Below are positions 28,156 through 35,796 of a stretch of DNA of 64,000 bases, piece after piece. The notes beneath the pieces were generated by a model. That model did no database searches. It had not been told where the DNA came from and saw only the letters and a program-made list of their open reading frames with translations. Position 1 is the first letter of the stretch. Every line of letters starts with the position of its first letter. The translations under genes and the position numbers were made by a program. Source of the stretch: Pseudomonadales bacterium (GTDB lineage: Bacteria; Pseudomonadota; Gammaproteobacteria; Pseudomonadales; Azotimanducaceae); contig JACKNX010000007.1 in the NCBI GenBank assembly GCA_024234635.1, positions 62,001 through 126,000 of the forward strand. Direction: 5' to 3'.

Positions 28156-29142
28156 TCAGGCGTACAGATCGACCACACCCCGTCCAACCATGCCGCCCTG
28201 CAGAATGCGCGGCACTGCCGCTTCGAGGTCACGCAACGTCAGCTTCTCCACGACATCGCCCAGGTCCATGCGCCACTCGCCGCCGAGGCGATTCCACAGC
28301 GCACGCTTCTGATCGATGGGCAGTTCCACCGAGTCCACACCAAGCACGTTCACGTGCCGCAGAATGAACGGCAGCACCGTAATCGGGAAATCCGCGCCGG
28401 CAGCCAGCCCGCAGACTGCAACGCTGGCGCTGTGTTTCAGGCTTTTCACGATGTTGCCGAGTGGCTGTCCGCCGACGGTATCCACCGCACCACCCCATGT
28501 CTCTTTCAGCAGTGGCTTGTCCGCGCCTTCCAGCGCCTGCTCGCGCGTAAGAAACGCACTGGCACCCAGTCCGCGTAGCCAGTCGTGCTGTGCCGCCTTG
28601 CCGGTAACCGCAGTCACTTCGAATCCGAGCCGCGCCAGCAGTTTCACGGCAACGCAACCGACGCCACCGCTGGCCCCGGTGACGACAATGGGACCGCTTT
28701 CCGGACGCGTGCCAAGGGCCAGCAGCTTTTCCACCGCAAGAGCCGCCGTGAACCCAGCCGTTCCAAGATGCATGCTGGTTTCCGGCGTCAGACCGGCAGG
28801 CATGGCAACAACCCAATCCGCGGGCACCCGGATTCGCTGACCGTAGCCACCCGAGGTATTCATGCCGAGGTCGTAGCCCATGACCAGGACTTCCCTGCCC
28901 ACGGGGAACTCGGCGGACGTGCTTTCGAGCACCACGCCCGCTGCATCGATGCCCGGCGTGTGCGGGAAACGGCGCGTGACACCCGGATTGCCGGTGGCGC
29001 TGAGGGCATCCTTGTAGTTCAGCGAGGAATAGCGGACATCGATCAGCACCTCGCCGTCGGGAAGTTCGCTTTCTTCCCGGTCAACGATGCCGTATTGAAA
29101 CCCCGAATCCGTCTTCTCCACCCGAAAGGCCCTGAACGTCAT
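28156..29142 (-). CDS. acuI: YhdH/AcuI-family NADPH-dependent acryloyl-CoA reductase
   Basis: This 328-residue medium-chain dehydrogenase/reductase belongs to the zinc-free YhdH/YhfP branch. It has the family start (FRAFRVEKTDSG), the substrate-domain segment VRYSSLNYKDALSATGNPGVTRRFPHTPGIDAAG (read here as separate motifs SSLNYKDAL and PHTPGIDAAG) and a Rossmann motif VTGASGGVGCVAVKLLARLG. AcuI enzymes reduce toxic acryloyl-CoA to propionyl-CoA, for example in DMSP or hydroxypropionate metabolism; the substrate here is inferred from family. A strong GGAGGAG lies five bases before the ATG. sohB lies 45 bases upstream on the same strand. Confidence 0.87.
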   Translation of the reverse strand: MTFRAFRVEKTDSGFQYGIVDREESELPDGEVLIDVRYSSLNYKDALSATGNPGVTRRFPHTPGIDAAGVVLESTSAEFPVGREVLVMGYDLGMNTSGGYGQRIRVPADWVVAMPAGLTPETSMHLGTAGFTAALAVEKLLALGTRPESGPIVVTGASGGVGCVAVKLLARLGFEVTAVTGKAAQHDWLRGLGASAFLTREQALEGADKPLLKETWGGAVDTVGGQPLGNIVKSLKHSASVAVCGLAAGADFPITVLPFILRHVNVLGVDSVELPIDQKRALWNRLGGEWRMDLGDVVEKLTLRDLEAAVPRILQGGMVGRGVVDLYA

Positions 29143-29187
29143 TACTCCTCCAATTCGCTGATTCGTTTTCCGGCTGTACGCGCCGGG

Positions 29188-30216
29188 CTACCTCACCCAG
29201 GCCAGGAGCCGGCCAAGCCGGTCCGTCATGCCGCGCAACTCACTCATGAGTCGATCGATCGGCCGTCGGTGCTCCACCCAACGCACCTCGAAGACATCGC
29301 GGTCTTCACAGGCCCGTGTGACGTATTCGTCGCTGGTGCACAACTCGTCGACCAGTCGGAGATCAATCGCGCGGCGCCCATACCAGGCTTCGCCGGTCGC
29401 GATGGCATCCATATCGAGGTCCGGTCGGTTCTCACTGACAAATTCCTTGAAAAGCGCGTGCGTATCCTCGAGTTCCTCGATGAATTTCTGCCGGCCTTCT
29501 TCCGTGTTGCGGCCGAATACCGTCAAGGTGCGCTTGTGCTGGCCGGCGGTGTAGACATCCCAGTCGACGTTATTTTTTTCGAGCAACCTGTGCACATTGG
29601 GAACCTCCGCCACGACGCCAATGGATCCCACCAGTGCAAAGGGCGCCGCGATGATGCGGCTGGCCACGGCCGCCATGAGATAACCGCCGCTGGCCGCCAC
29701 TTTGTCCACCGCGACCACCAGTGGGATGTCCTGCTTGCGGATACGGTGCAGCTGCGACGCCGCAAGCCCGTAGTGCGGGACCATGCCGCCCGGGCTGGTG
29801 AGGCGCAGCAGCACCGCATCCGTGGGCCTCGCCAGACTGAGAATCGCCGAAATTTCCGTGCGCAGTTGCTCGGTGCGCGTCGCTTCCAGGTCACCGTCGA
29901 AATCCAGCACGAACAGGCGCGGCTTGCCGCTTCCTTCATCCGCCGTTTCCCTGCGTTCCGCCTTTGCCGTCTGCTTCTCTTCACGCATCTCCTGCTTGCG
30001 CCGGTGCTTGAGCTCGCCCTCCGGCAGCACAATTTCCTCCACCGCATGGCGCAGGTCCGTCAATCGCTGATTGAGCTTGCGCACCTCCAGATGCCCTGGT
30101 TCGTGCTCCTGGCGCCGCTGATTCATGGTGGCAACCATGCCCGCGACAACCAGGATGGCAAGCACCACCGTTACAGCCTGGGCGAGAAACAACAGGTAGT
30201 CGAAAAGGTGTTCCAT
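29188..30216 (-). CDS. sohB: Inner-membrane S49 peptidase SohB
   Basis: SohB is a membrane-bound serine peptidase related to SppA. The 342 residues start with a membrane anchor (LFDYLLFLAQAVTVVLAILVVAG), followed by a charged, lysine- and glutamate-rich coiled segment. The S49 domain comes next, with nucleophile S176 in VDKVAASGGY and general base K228 in GQHKRTLTVFG. I chose the ATG at 30216 because it matches the E. coli SohB start; an ATG two codons earlier and a longer frame exist. Its natural substrates are not well known. Confidence 0.92.
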   Translation of the reverse strand: MEHLFDYLLFLAQAVTVVLAILVVAGMVATMNQRRQEHEPGHLEVRKLNQRLTDLRHAVEEIVLPEGELKHRRKQEMREEKQTAKAERRETADEGSGKPRLFVLDFDGDLEATRTEQLRTEISAILSLARPTDAVLLRLTSPGGMVPHYGLAASQLHRIRKQDIPLVVAVDKVAASGGYLMAAVASRIIAAPFALVGSIGVVAEVPNVHRLLEKNNVDWDVYTAGQHKRTLTVFGRNTEEGRQKFIEELEDTHALFKEFVSENRPDLDMDAIATGEAWYGRRAIDLRLVDELCTSDEYVTRACEDRDVFEVRWVEHRRPIDRLMSELRGMTDRLGRLLAWVR

Positions 30217-30303
30217 GGGCATCCGGAAACGAAAAAGGCACGTACTGTAGCCGCTGCGGGGCGCGGGCAAAAGCGGCACGCCGAAGCGGCCCCGGTTCTG
30301 GAC

Positions 30304-30633
30304 TCAACCGGCGCGGAACATCGCCAGCACGGCAAAAATCCACAACAGGTAGCCGTCCGACCGAAAGGCTCCCTCCATGAACGCGGCAATGGGATTCGCC
30401 GAACCGGTGAGGAGTTGCAGCGCTTCGTCAGCCGAATGGAAGTACAGGGTCACATCGGCGTGCGTTCCCGCTGACGCCGGACCCGCCGCCAGCGTTCCGT
30501 GATCGACGGTGAGCAGCAGCGCCTGGGCATCAGCAGCCCCGCCGGGTTGCGTGCAAATCAGCACCGTGCCATCGAAATCGCCAGCGGCCGTGGCATTGAA
30601 CGCCCCCTGCAGGCGTTGTGCCAGGGCATCCAT
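30304..30633 (-). CDS. SCP2-type sterol/lipid-binding-domain protein
   Basis: This 109-residue protein has the compact SCP2 fold pattern: a first amphipathic helix (MDALAQRLQGAFNA), DFDGTVLICTQPG, ADVTLYFHSADEALQLLTG and a C-terminal FMEGAFRSDGYLLWI. SCP2 domains bind lipids or fatty acyl-CoA; a bacterial role here is not established. The ATG at 30633 lies 25 bases beyond the nudC stop. In-frame ATGs inside nudC (30687, 30699) are possible but would make an arginine-rich tail. It probably shares a transcript with nudC. Confidence 0.75.
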   Translation of the reverse strand: MDALAQRLQGAFNATAAGDFDGTVLICTQPGGAADAQALLLTVDHGTLAAGPASAGTHADVTLYFHSADEALQLLTGSANPIAAFMEGAFRSDGYLLWIFAVLAMFRAG

Positions 30634-30658
30634 TGCCGACAGTGGTACGGTTTCCCCC

Positions 30659-31504
30659 TCACCCACCGGACGCAGCCTTGCGCGCATCGATGAAGGCATC
30701 GATCAGCCAGCGCGAAATGGCGGTTCCGGGCGGCATGTTCGGCGGATCGTCGAAGCGGAACCAGCGTGCATCCGCAATCTCGCCATCCTGGCAAACGATC
30801 TCACCGCCAGCGTATTCCGCGTGATAGCCGAGCATCAACGAATTGGGGAACGGCCAGCTCTGGCTGCCAAGATAGCGGAGATTTGCCACCCGCACGCCCA
30901 CCTCCTCCATGACCTCGCGATGCAGCGTCTGCTCCACCGACTCGCCCGGCTCGACAAAGCCTGCCAGCGTGGAGTAGAAGCCGGCTGGCCAGTTGGCATT
31001 GCGAGCCAGCAGCATCTCGTCCCCACGCGTCACCAGCACAATGATGCTGGGCGACAGCCGAGGGTAGGCAATCAAGCCGCAGTCGGGGCATTCCCGCGCC
31101 CGATCTGTACCGTGCGCCTGCGTTTCGGACCCACAGCGCCCGCAGTACCGATGCGTATCGAGCCATTCGAGAATTTGCTGGGCGCGGCCGGCGAGGTAGA
31201 ACACCGGTGGCTCAACCCGGCCGAGCCAGCCTCGCAGGTCAGAACTGGCATAGCCCTCCGGCAGCGTGCCGCTGGCGCTGACGGCATAACAAGCCCGGCC
31301 CCGGAATTGCCCAAGGTAGTGGCGTTCGCGGATTTCCACGTCCAGCCAGCGGAACGCATCGTCGTCGATCGGCTGCGGTATGCCTCGCTCCGCCAGTGAC
31401 GCCAGCCGCCCGTCGACAAACAGGAAATACCACGCCGACGAACCGCCGCCTTCCGGCGGGCTGACCCGCGATTCAAATTCATCCGGCTGAATCTGCCACC
31501 CCAT
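30659..31504 (-). CDS. nudC: NAD(H)/RNA-cap pyrophosphatase NudC
   Basis: NudC cleaves NADH to NMNH and AMP and removes NAD caps from RNA. The 281-residue protein has the full architecture. A zinc ribbon carries C121, C124, C139 and C142. The Nudix box GFVEPGESVEQTLHREVMEEVG covers about 182-204 (key glutamates in REVMEE). The NADH-specific SQSWPFPNS follows it. The ATG at 31504 has GGAG six bases upstream and gives a standard length; the frame is open further upstream. nhaB diverges 273 bases away. Confidence 0.95.
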   Translation of the reverse strand: MGWQIQPDEFESRVSPPEGGGSSAWYFLFVDGRLASLAERGIPQPIDDDAFRWLDVEIRERHYLGQFRGRACYAVSASGTLPEGYASSDLRGWLGRVEPPVFYLAGRAQQILEWLDTHRYCGRCGSETQAHGTDRARECPDCGLIAYPRLSPSIIVLVTRGDEMLLARNANWPAGFYSTLAGFVEPGESVEQTLHREVMEEVGVRVANLRYLGSQSWPFPNSLMLGYHAEYAGGEIVCQDGEIADARWFRFDDPPNMPPGTAISRWLIDAFIDARKAASGG

Positions 31505-31777
31505 ATCACACTCCAAGAACCCGGATACCGACGATAGAACGCAGGTGTCCGCGCGATCAGAACACAACCTATTGCAACTGGGCGCTATTCCTACCACACC
31601 ATTGAAGGTTCTGTCACACAGCCTCTCGCCCGCTCCGGTCTATACTTTTTTCCTGAAGTACCGGCAGAATACCGACAGGGGAGCAGTGGACGGGGCGTCG
31701 TCAGCCTGTCGGTCAGTCAACACCCTGGGTGCTTACAAACTGAACACGGACAGCCAGGAGGCTGGCAGCAGCCAGAG

Positions 31778-33307
31778 ATGACAGCAATGCAGGACAGCGT
31801 GCAAACCGCGATTTGGAACAACTTCCTCGGCCATGCGCCGGACTGGTACAAGAAGGCCATCCTGGGCTTCCTGCTCATCAATCCCGTACTGGTGCTGGTC
31901 GCGGGCCCGGTAATCACCGGTTGGCTGCTGGTCGGCGAATTCATCTTCACGCTTGCCATGGCGCTCCGCTGTTACCCCTTGCAACCCGGCGGCCTCCTGG
32001 CACTGGAAGCCGTCATTCTCGGCCTGACATCGCCGCACACCGTACGCGACGAGATTTTCAACGCATTTCCCGTGGTGCTGCTCCTGATGTTCATGGTCGC
32101 GGGAATCTACTTCATGCGGGAACTGCTTCTGTTCCTGTTCACCAAACTGCTGCTTGGCATTCGCTCGAAGACCCTGCTGGCGCTGATGTTCTGCGCATCC
32201 GCAGCCTTCCTGAGCGCGTTTCTCGACGCGCTCACCGTGATCGCCGTGATCATCAGCGTGGCGGTGGGCTTCTACGCCGTCTATCACAAGGTTGCCTCCG
32301 GGAAACACCATCGCGACGACCACTCCCACGAATCGGACGACACAGTTCACGATCACCATCGCGAAGATCTGGAAGAGTTCCGCGGCCTGTTGCGCAGCCT
32401 GCTGATGCACGCAGCCGTCGGCACGGCGCTGGGCGGCGTCTGCACCACCGTAGGCGAACCGCAGAACCTGCTGATCGCAAGCAAGATGGAATGGCAGTTC
32501 ATGCACTTCCTGCTGGTCATGGCGCCGGTGACGATGCCCGTACTGGTTGTGGGGCTGCTGACCTGCGTGATTCTGGAAAAGACCGGCTGGTTTGGCTATG
32601 GCGCCCATCTGCCCGCCTCCGTACGCGATATCCTGCAGGAGTTCGACCACGACCAGACCGAACAGCGCACGCAGCGCGACAGAATGCGACTGATTGTCCA
32701 GGGTATCGCTGCCGTGTTCCTGGTTTTTGCGCTGGCACTGCACATCGCCGAAGTGGGCATCATCGGCCTGACCATCATTGTCTTCCAGACCGCGCTCAAC
32801 GGTGTGGTGGACGAACACCGGATCGGTCACGCGTTCGAGGAGGCATTGCCCTTTACCGCTCTGCTGGTCGTCTTCTTTGGCGTTGTGGGTGTCATTCATG
32901 ACCAGCACCTGTTCGCCCCGGTCATCGAGTGGGTGCTCGGACTCGATTTTTCGCTGCAGCCTGGCATGTTCTTCATCGCCAATGGCGTGCTTTCCGCCAT
33001 CAGCGACAACGTGTTCGTAGCGACTGTCTACATCAACGAAGTGATTGCCGCCTTCAACGCCGGGCACATAACGCGTGAGCACCTGGAACTGCTGGCCGTG
33101 GCAATCAACACAGGCACCAATATCCCCAGCGTCGCCACACCGAACGGCCAGGCAGCATTCCTGTTTCTCCTGACCTCCGCGATTGCCCCGCTGATCCGCC
33201 TTTCCTACGTACGCATGGTTGTCATGGCGTTGCCCTATACGATTGTCATGAGCATCACCGGCTACCTGTGCGTGGTCTATCTCCTACCAATAGCCCATCT
33301 GGATTGA
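31778..33307 (+). CDS. nhaB: Na+/H+ antiporter NhaB
   Basis: NhaB is an electrogenic sodium/proton antiporter of the inner membrane. The 509 residues (E. coli 513) have about twelve membrane segments and family motifs such as LSAFLDALTVIAVIISVAVGFYAVYH, LGGVCTTVGEPQNLLIA and AISDNVFVATVYINEV. The large loop at about residues 168-195 is rich in His and Asp (HHRDDHSHESDD, VHDHHRED), more than in E. coli. The upstream gap holds TATACT at 31641-31646, a possible -10 without a clear -35. A 13-bp hairpin starts four bases after the stop. An ATG three codons in is an alternative start. Confidence 0.95.
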   Translation: MTAMQDSVQTAIWNNFLGHAPDWYKKAILGFLLINPVLVLVAGPVITGWLLVGEFIFTLAMALRCYPLQPGGLLALEAVILGLTSPHTVRDEIFNAFPVVLLLMFMVAGIYFMRELLLFLFTKLLLGIRSKTLLALMFCASAAFLSAFLDALTVIAVIISVAVGFYAVYHKVASGKHHRDDHSHESDDTVHDHHREDLEEFRGLLRSLLMHAAVGTALGGVCTTVGEPQNLLIASKMEWQFMHFLLVMAPVTMPVLVVGLLTCVILEKTGWFGYGAHLPASVRDILQEFDHDQTEQRTQRDRMRLIVQGIAAVFLVFALALHIAEVGIIGLTIIVFQTALNGVVDEHRIGHAFEEALPFTALLVVFFGVVGVIHDQHLFAPVIEWVLGLDFSLQPGMFFIANGVLSAISDNVFVATVYINEVIAAFNAGHITREHLELLAVAINTGTNIPSVATPNGQAAFLFLLTSAIAPLIRLSYVRMVVMALPYTIVMSITGYLCVVYLLPIAHLD

Positions 33308-33310
33308 TCC

Positions 33311-33339
33311 CGAGCATTTCCGCGCAGCGGAAATGCTCG
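33311..33339. terminator. Perfect 13-bp hairpin directly after nhaB
   Basis: CGAGCATTTCCGC (33311-33323) and GCGGAAATGCTCG (33327-33339) form a perfect stem with a GCA loop. It merges into the first unit of the 87-bp tandem array. The stem is strong enough to stall or stabilise a transcript end, but there is no T-tract. Confidence 0.5.
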
Positions 33340-33597
33340 CCCCGACAACACATTCCGCAACGCGGAATGTGTGAAAGGGGACGCGGTTCGCACCAGCCCC
33401 CAACCTCCGCGCAGCGGAAATGCTCGACCCGACAACACATTCCGCAACGCGGAATGTGTGAAAGGGGATGCGGTTCGCACCAGCCCCCAACCTCCGCGCA
33501 GCGGAAATGCTCGCCCCGACAACACATTCCGCAACGCGGAATGTGTGAAAGGGGGCGCGGTTCGCACCAGCCCCCAACCTCCGCGCAGCGGAAATGC
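33320..33597. repeat. Tandem 87-bp palindromic repeats (3 units plus a partial)
   Basis: Three units start at 33320, 33407 and 33494, and a 17-base partial starts at 33581. The period is exactly 87 and the units differ by only a few bases. Each carries ACACATTCCGC-aac-GCGGAATGTGT, an 11-bp hairpin, and one arm (GCGGAAATGC) of the larger palindrome at 33311-33339. It fills the gap between convergent nhaB and dnaQ. All reading frames are largely open through it because 87 is a multiple of three; I do not regard it as coding. Confidence 0.9.
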
Positions 33598-33668
33598 CCC
33601 TCAGCCAACTCCCGCCAGGTGGCTTCAGGGATGAACACAACGCTGCGCTGGCATGCGCGGTTGGCCCA

Positions 33669-34385
33669 TCAGGCCCCATCCATGAACTGCCGCCAGACCG
33701 CACGCTCACCACATTCCTTGTCGAGCAATGCCAGAAGTGCCTCGTGCGCCGCCAGATCCGCCGTATCCGGCTCGATCACGGGCAGGGAATACGGCGTATG
33801 TACCAGTGGTTGGTCAAAGACCAGGTCCTGGCCACCCTGCCCTTCACCGCCGACAAACAAGGCCACCTGGCCACCCGTCATGGCGAGATAGACGTCGGCC
33901 AGTATCTCCGCATCCAGCAACGCGCCATGTAGCTCACGCGCCGAGTTGTCGACGCCGTAGCGGCGACAGAGTGCATCCAGATTGTTACGCTGGCCCGGGT
34001 GTTTGTCGCGGGCAATGGCGAGACTATCGGTTACGGTACAGATATCGCGGATTCGCCGTGTCCCGCCGGGCAGCAGGGACAGCTCGTAGTCAAGAAAGGT
34101 CACATCGAACGCCGCGTTGTGAATGATCAGTTCAGCGCCGGTGATGAAGTCGAGAAACGCCTCCGTGATCTCCGCGAAATGTGGCTTGTCCGCCAGGAAC
34201 TCCGCGCTGAGACCATGCACTTCCTGGGCACCCGGGTCGATATCCCGCTCCGGGTTCAGATACACGTGAAAATGCCGACGGGTAACCCGGCGGTTCACAA
34301 CTTCCACCGCGCCAATCTCGATGACGCGATGCCCCCGCTCAGCTTCGAGACCCGTGGTCTCAGTGTCGAGCACCACCTGCCTCAT
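33669..34385 (-). CDS. dnaQ: DNA polymerase III epsilon subunit (proofreading exonuclease)
   Basis: DnaQ is the 3'-5' proofreading exonuclease of the replicative polymerase. The 238-residue product has the DEDDh exonuclease motifs: D7 and E9 in VLDTETTG, HNAAFDVTFL, and the last motif with HGALLDAEIL. A flexible C-terminal segment that would bind the alpha subunit completes the protein at the usual length. The ATG overlaps the rnhA stop codon (ATGA), so rnhA and dnaQ are translationally coupled, as in many Gammaproteobacteria. Confidence 0.96.
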   Translation of the reverse strand: MRQVVLDTETTGLEAERGHRVIEIGAVEVVNRRVTRRHFHVYLNPERDIDPGAQEVHGLSAEFLADKPHFAEITEAFLDFITGAELIIHNAAFDVTFLDYELSLLPGGTRRIRDICTVTDSLAIARDKHPGQRNNLDALCRRYGVDNSARELHGALLDAEILADVYLAMTGGQVALFVGGEGQGGQDLVFDQPLVHTPYSLPVIEPDTADLAAHEALLALLDKECGERAVWRQFMDGA

Positions 34386-34846
34386 GACGCGCTCCCGTCG
34401 CCCTCCGGCATGGCTGCCATCAGCATCGCATCGATGGCGTCGTTTGCGGCCGCGTCCACCCGCTCATTCTCCGGATGACCGCTGTGACCCTTTACCCAAC
34501 ACCACTCGATCTGGTGCTGGCCACAGGCGGCGTCGAGCGCCTCCCACAAATCCCGGTTCTTCACAGGTGCTTTGCCGGCAGTACGCCAGCCGTTGCGCTT
34601 CCAGCCGGCGATCCAACCTGTAATGCCCTGGCGGACGTACTGTGAATCCGTCGTCAGGCGCACCGCGGACGGCCGCCGCAGCGCTCGCAGGCCTTCGAGT
34701 GCTGCCTGCAACTCCATGCGATTGTTCGTTGTGTGGGTTTCGGCGCCACTGAGCATCCGCTCACGGCCGTCAAGTCGCAGGAGCGCCGCCCAGCCGCCTG
34801 GCCCGGGATTGCCGCGACAGGCACCGTCCGTAAAAATCTCGATCAA
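34382..34846 (-). CDS. rnhA: Ribonuclease HI
   Basis: RNase HI removes RNA from RNA-DNA hybrids. The 154 residues contain the catalytic carboxylates in order: D7 in FTDGACRGNPG, the glutamate of NNRMELQAA, and the aspartate of TTDSQYV. The handle region (GWIAGWKRNGW) and WVKGHSGHPENERVD complete the family pattern. The start is TTG at 34844-34846 with GAGCGG upstream. It overlaps dnaQ by four bases and lies five bases after the methyltransferase stop. Confidence 0.96.
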   Translation of the reverse strand: MIEIFTDGACRGNPGPGGWAALLRLDGRERMLSGAETHTTNNRMELQAALEGLRALRRPSAVRLTTDSQYVRQGITGWIAGWKRNGWRTAGKAPVKNRDLWEALDAACGQHQIEWCWVKGHSGHPENERVDAAANDAIDAMLMAAMPEGDGSAS

Positions 34847-34851
34847 TCCGC

Positions 34852-35739
34852 TCAGCGTCGGTCTCCCCGAAAATCCACCGGAATGAGGCGGGCACTGGCT
34901 TTGGGAAAGGCGACCCCCGCAAGTCGCGCCCTGGGCGCCACGCTCGGTAGTCGTCGGCCGCGCACATAGAACGCCTGCTTCACCGCCGACAGCAGGAATA
35001 CATCACCGAGCGGGATTTCGATCCCACGTTCCCGGCGCGGCCCGGGAAGTGCGTTCCGCCTGGCGCCGCCCGTCAGCTGTACCGGGGCGCTACCTTCGAT
35101 ATTCCCATCAGGCTCCAGCCCCTCGCGATTCGCTGCCTGGGAGGTGCCCGGCTGCCCACGTCGCCAGTCGAATGGCAGTCCCGTGCTGCGAAAACGCACA
35201 GGCTCCTCAAGCTCCAGTCCAAGCAGCCGCAACCAGTCCAGGAGGCGGACAGGGTTGACGAAACGAAGATCGGAAAAGCGGTCCGCGCGCACGCGGGCGT
35301 ACAGCCGCCTCAGCCCGAGCAGACTCCACGGATTGAACGCGGCAATGACGAGCCGGCCACCGGGATGCAGTACCCGAACCATTTCCCGGAGCGCATCGCG
35401 CGGGTCGCTCAGGGGTTCGAGGCTGTGATGCAGCACCACCCCGTCCATTGAATTGTTTGCAAACGGCAGGCGGGAAGGTTCCGCCACCAGTCGCACGATC
35501 CCCTCCGGCACGTCCAATATCTTGTCACCGAGGAAAAAACGATTGCGGACGATACTGCGCTGCAGTGCCCCCAACGATTCGCCATGCTGTCCGCACCAGA
35601 GCAGCGTGTCACCGTGCATGCGTCGCACCAGGGCGTCCAGAACCGGCCGCGACTCACGCAGGAGTCGCTGCCCGAGCCGGGAGGCGGTCCAGTGGTCGTC
35701 GGCTACATCTTCTCGTCCATGCATGTCAAGAATTGCCAT
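34852..35739 (-). CDS. Class I SAM-dependent methyltransferase, dnaQ-rnhA operon type
   Basis: The 295-residue product matches the methyltransferase commonly found upstream of rnhA and dnaQ. The core is visible in FANNSMDGVVLHHSLEPLSDPRDALREM and VLHPGGRLVIAAFNPWSLLGLRR. The usual glycine-rich SAM loop is degenerate (LLWCGQHGESLG), as is common in this group. The substrate is unknown. I prefer the ATG at 35739: the ATG at 35769 leaves only 27 bases to the mltD start, too little for two divergent promoters. gloB, often a neighbour, is absent. Confidence 0.78.
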   Translation of the reverse strand: MAILDMHGREDVADDHWTASRLGQRLLRESRPVLDALVRRMHGDTLLWCGQHGESLGALQRSIVRNRFFLGDKILDVPEGIVRLVAEPSRLPFANNSMDGVVLHHSLEPLSDPRDALREMVRVLHPGGRLVIAAFNPWSLLGLRRLYARVRADRFSDLRFVNPVRLLDWLRLLGLELEEPVRFRSTGLPFDWRRGQPGTSQAANREGLEPDGNIEGSAPVQLTGGARRNALPGPRRERGIEIPLGDVFLLSAVKQAFYVRGRRLPSVAPRARLAGVAFPKASARLIPVDFRGDRR

Positions 35740-35796
35740 GAGAGCAGTTGGGGGTAAAGTACGGGGCATTCTAACGACCCCGATAACGAGGGCAAC

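Noticed and set aside
33320..33597. Possible CRISPR array
   Set aside because: The units are 87 bp, directly adjacent and without variable spacers; no cas gene is near.
33255..33891. Open frames on both strands across the 87-bp array that would encode tandem 29-residue Cys- and His-containing repeats
   Set aside because: All frames stay open only because 87 is a multiple of three and units are nearly identical. There is no ribosome site, the translations differ by frame with no family match, and the DNA is explained by its palindromes.
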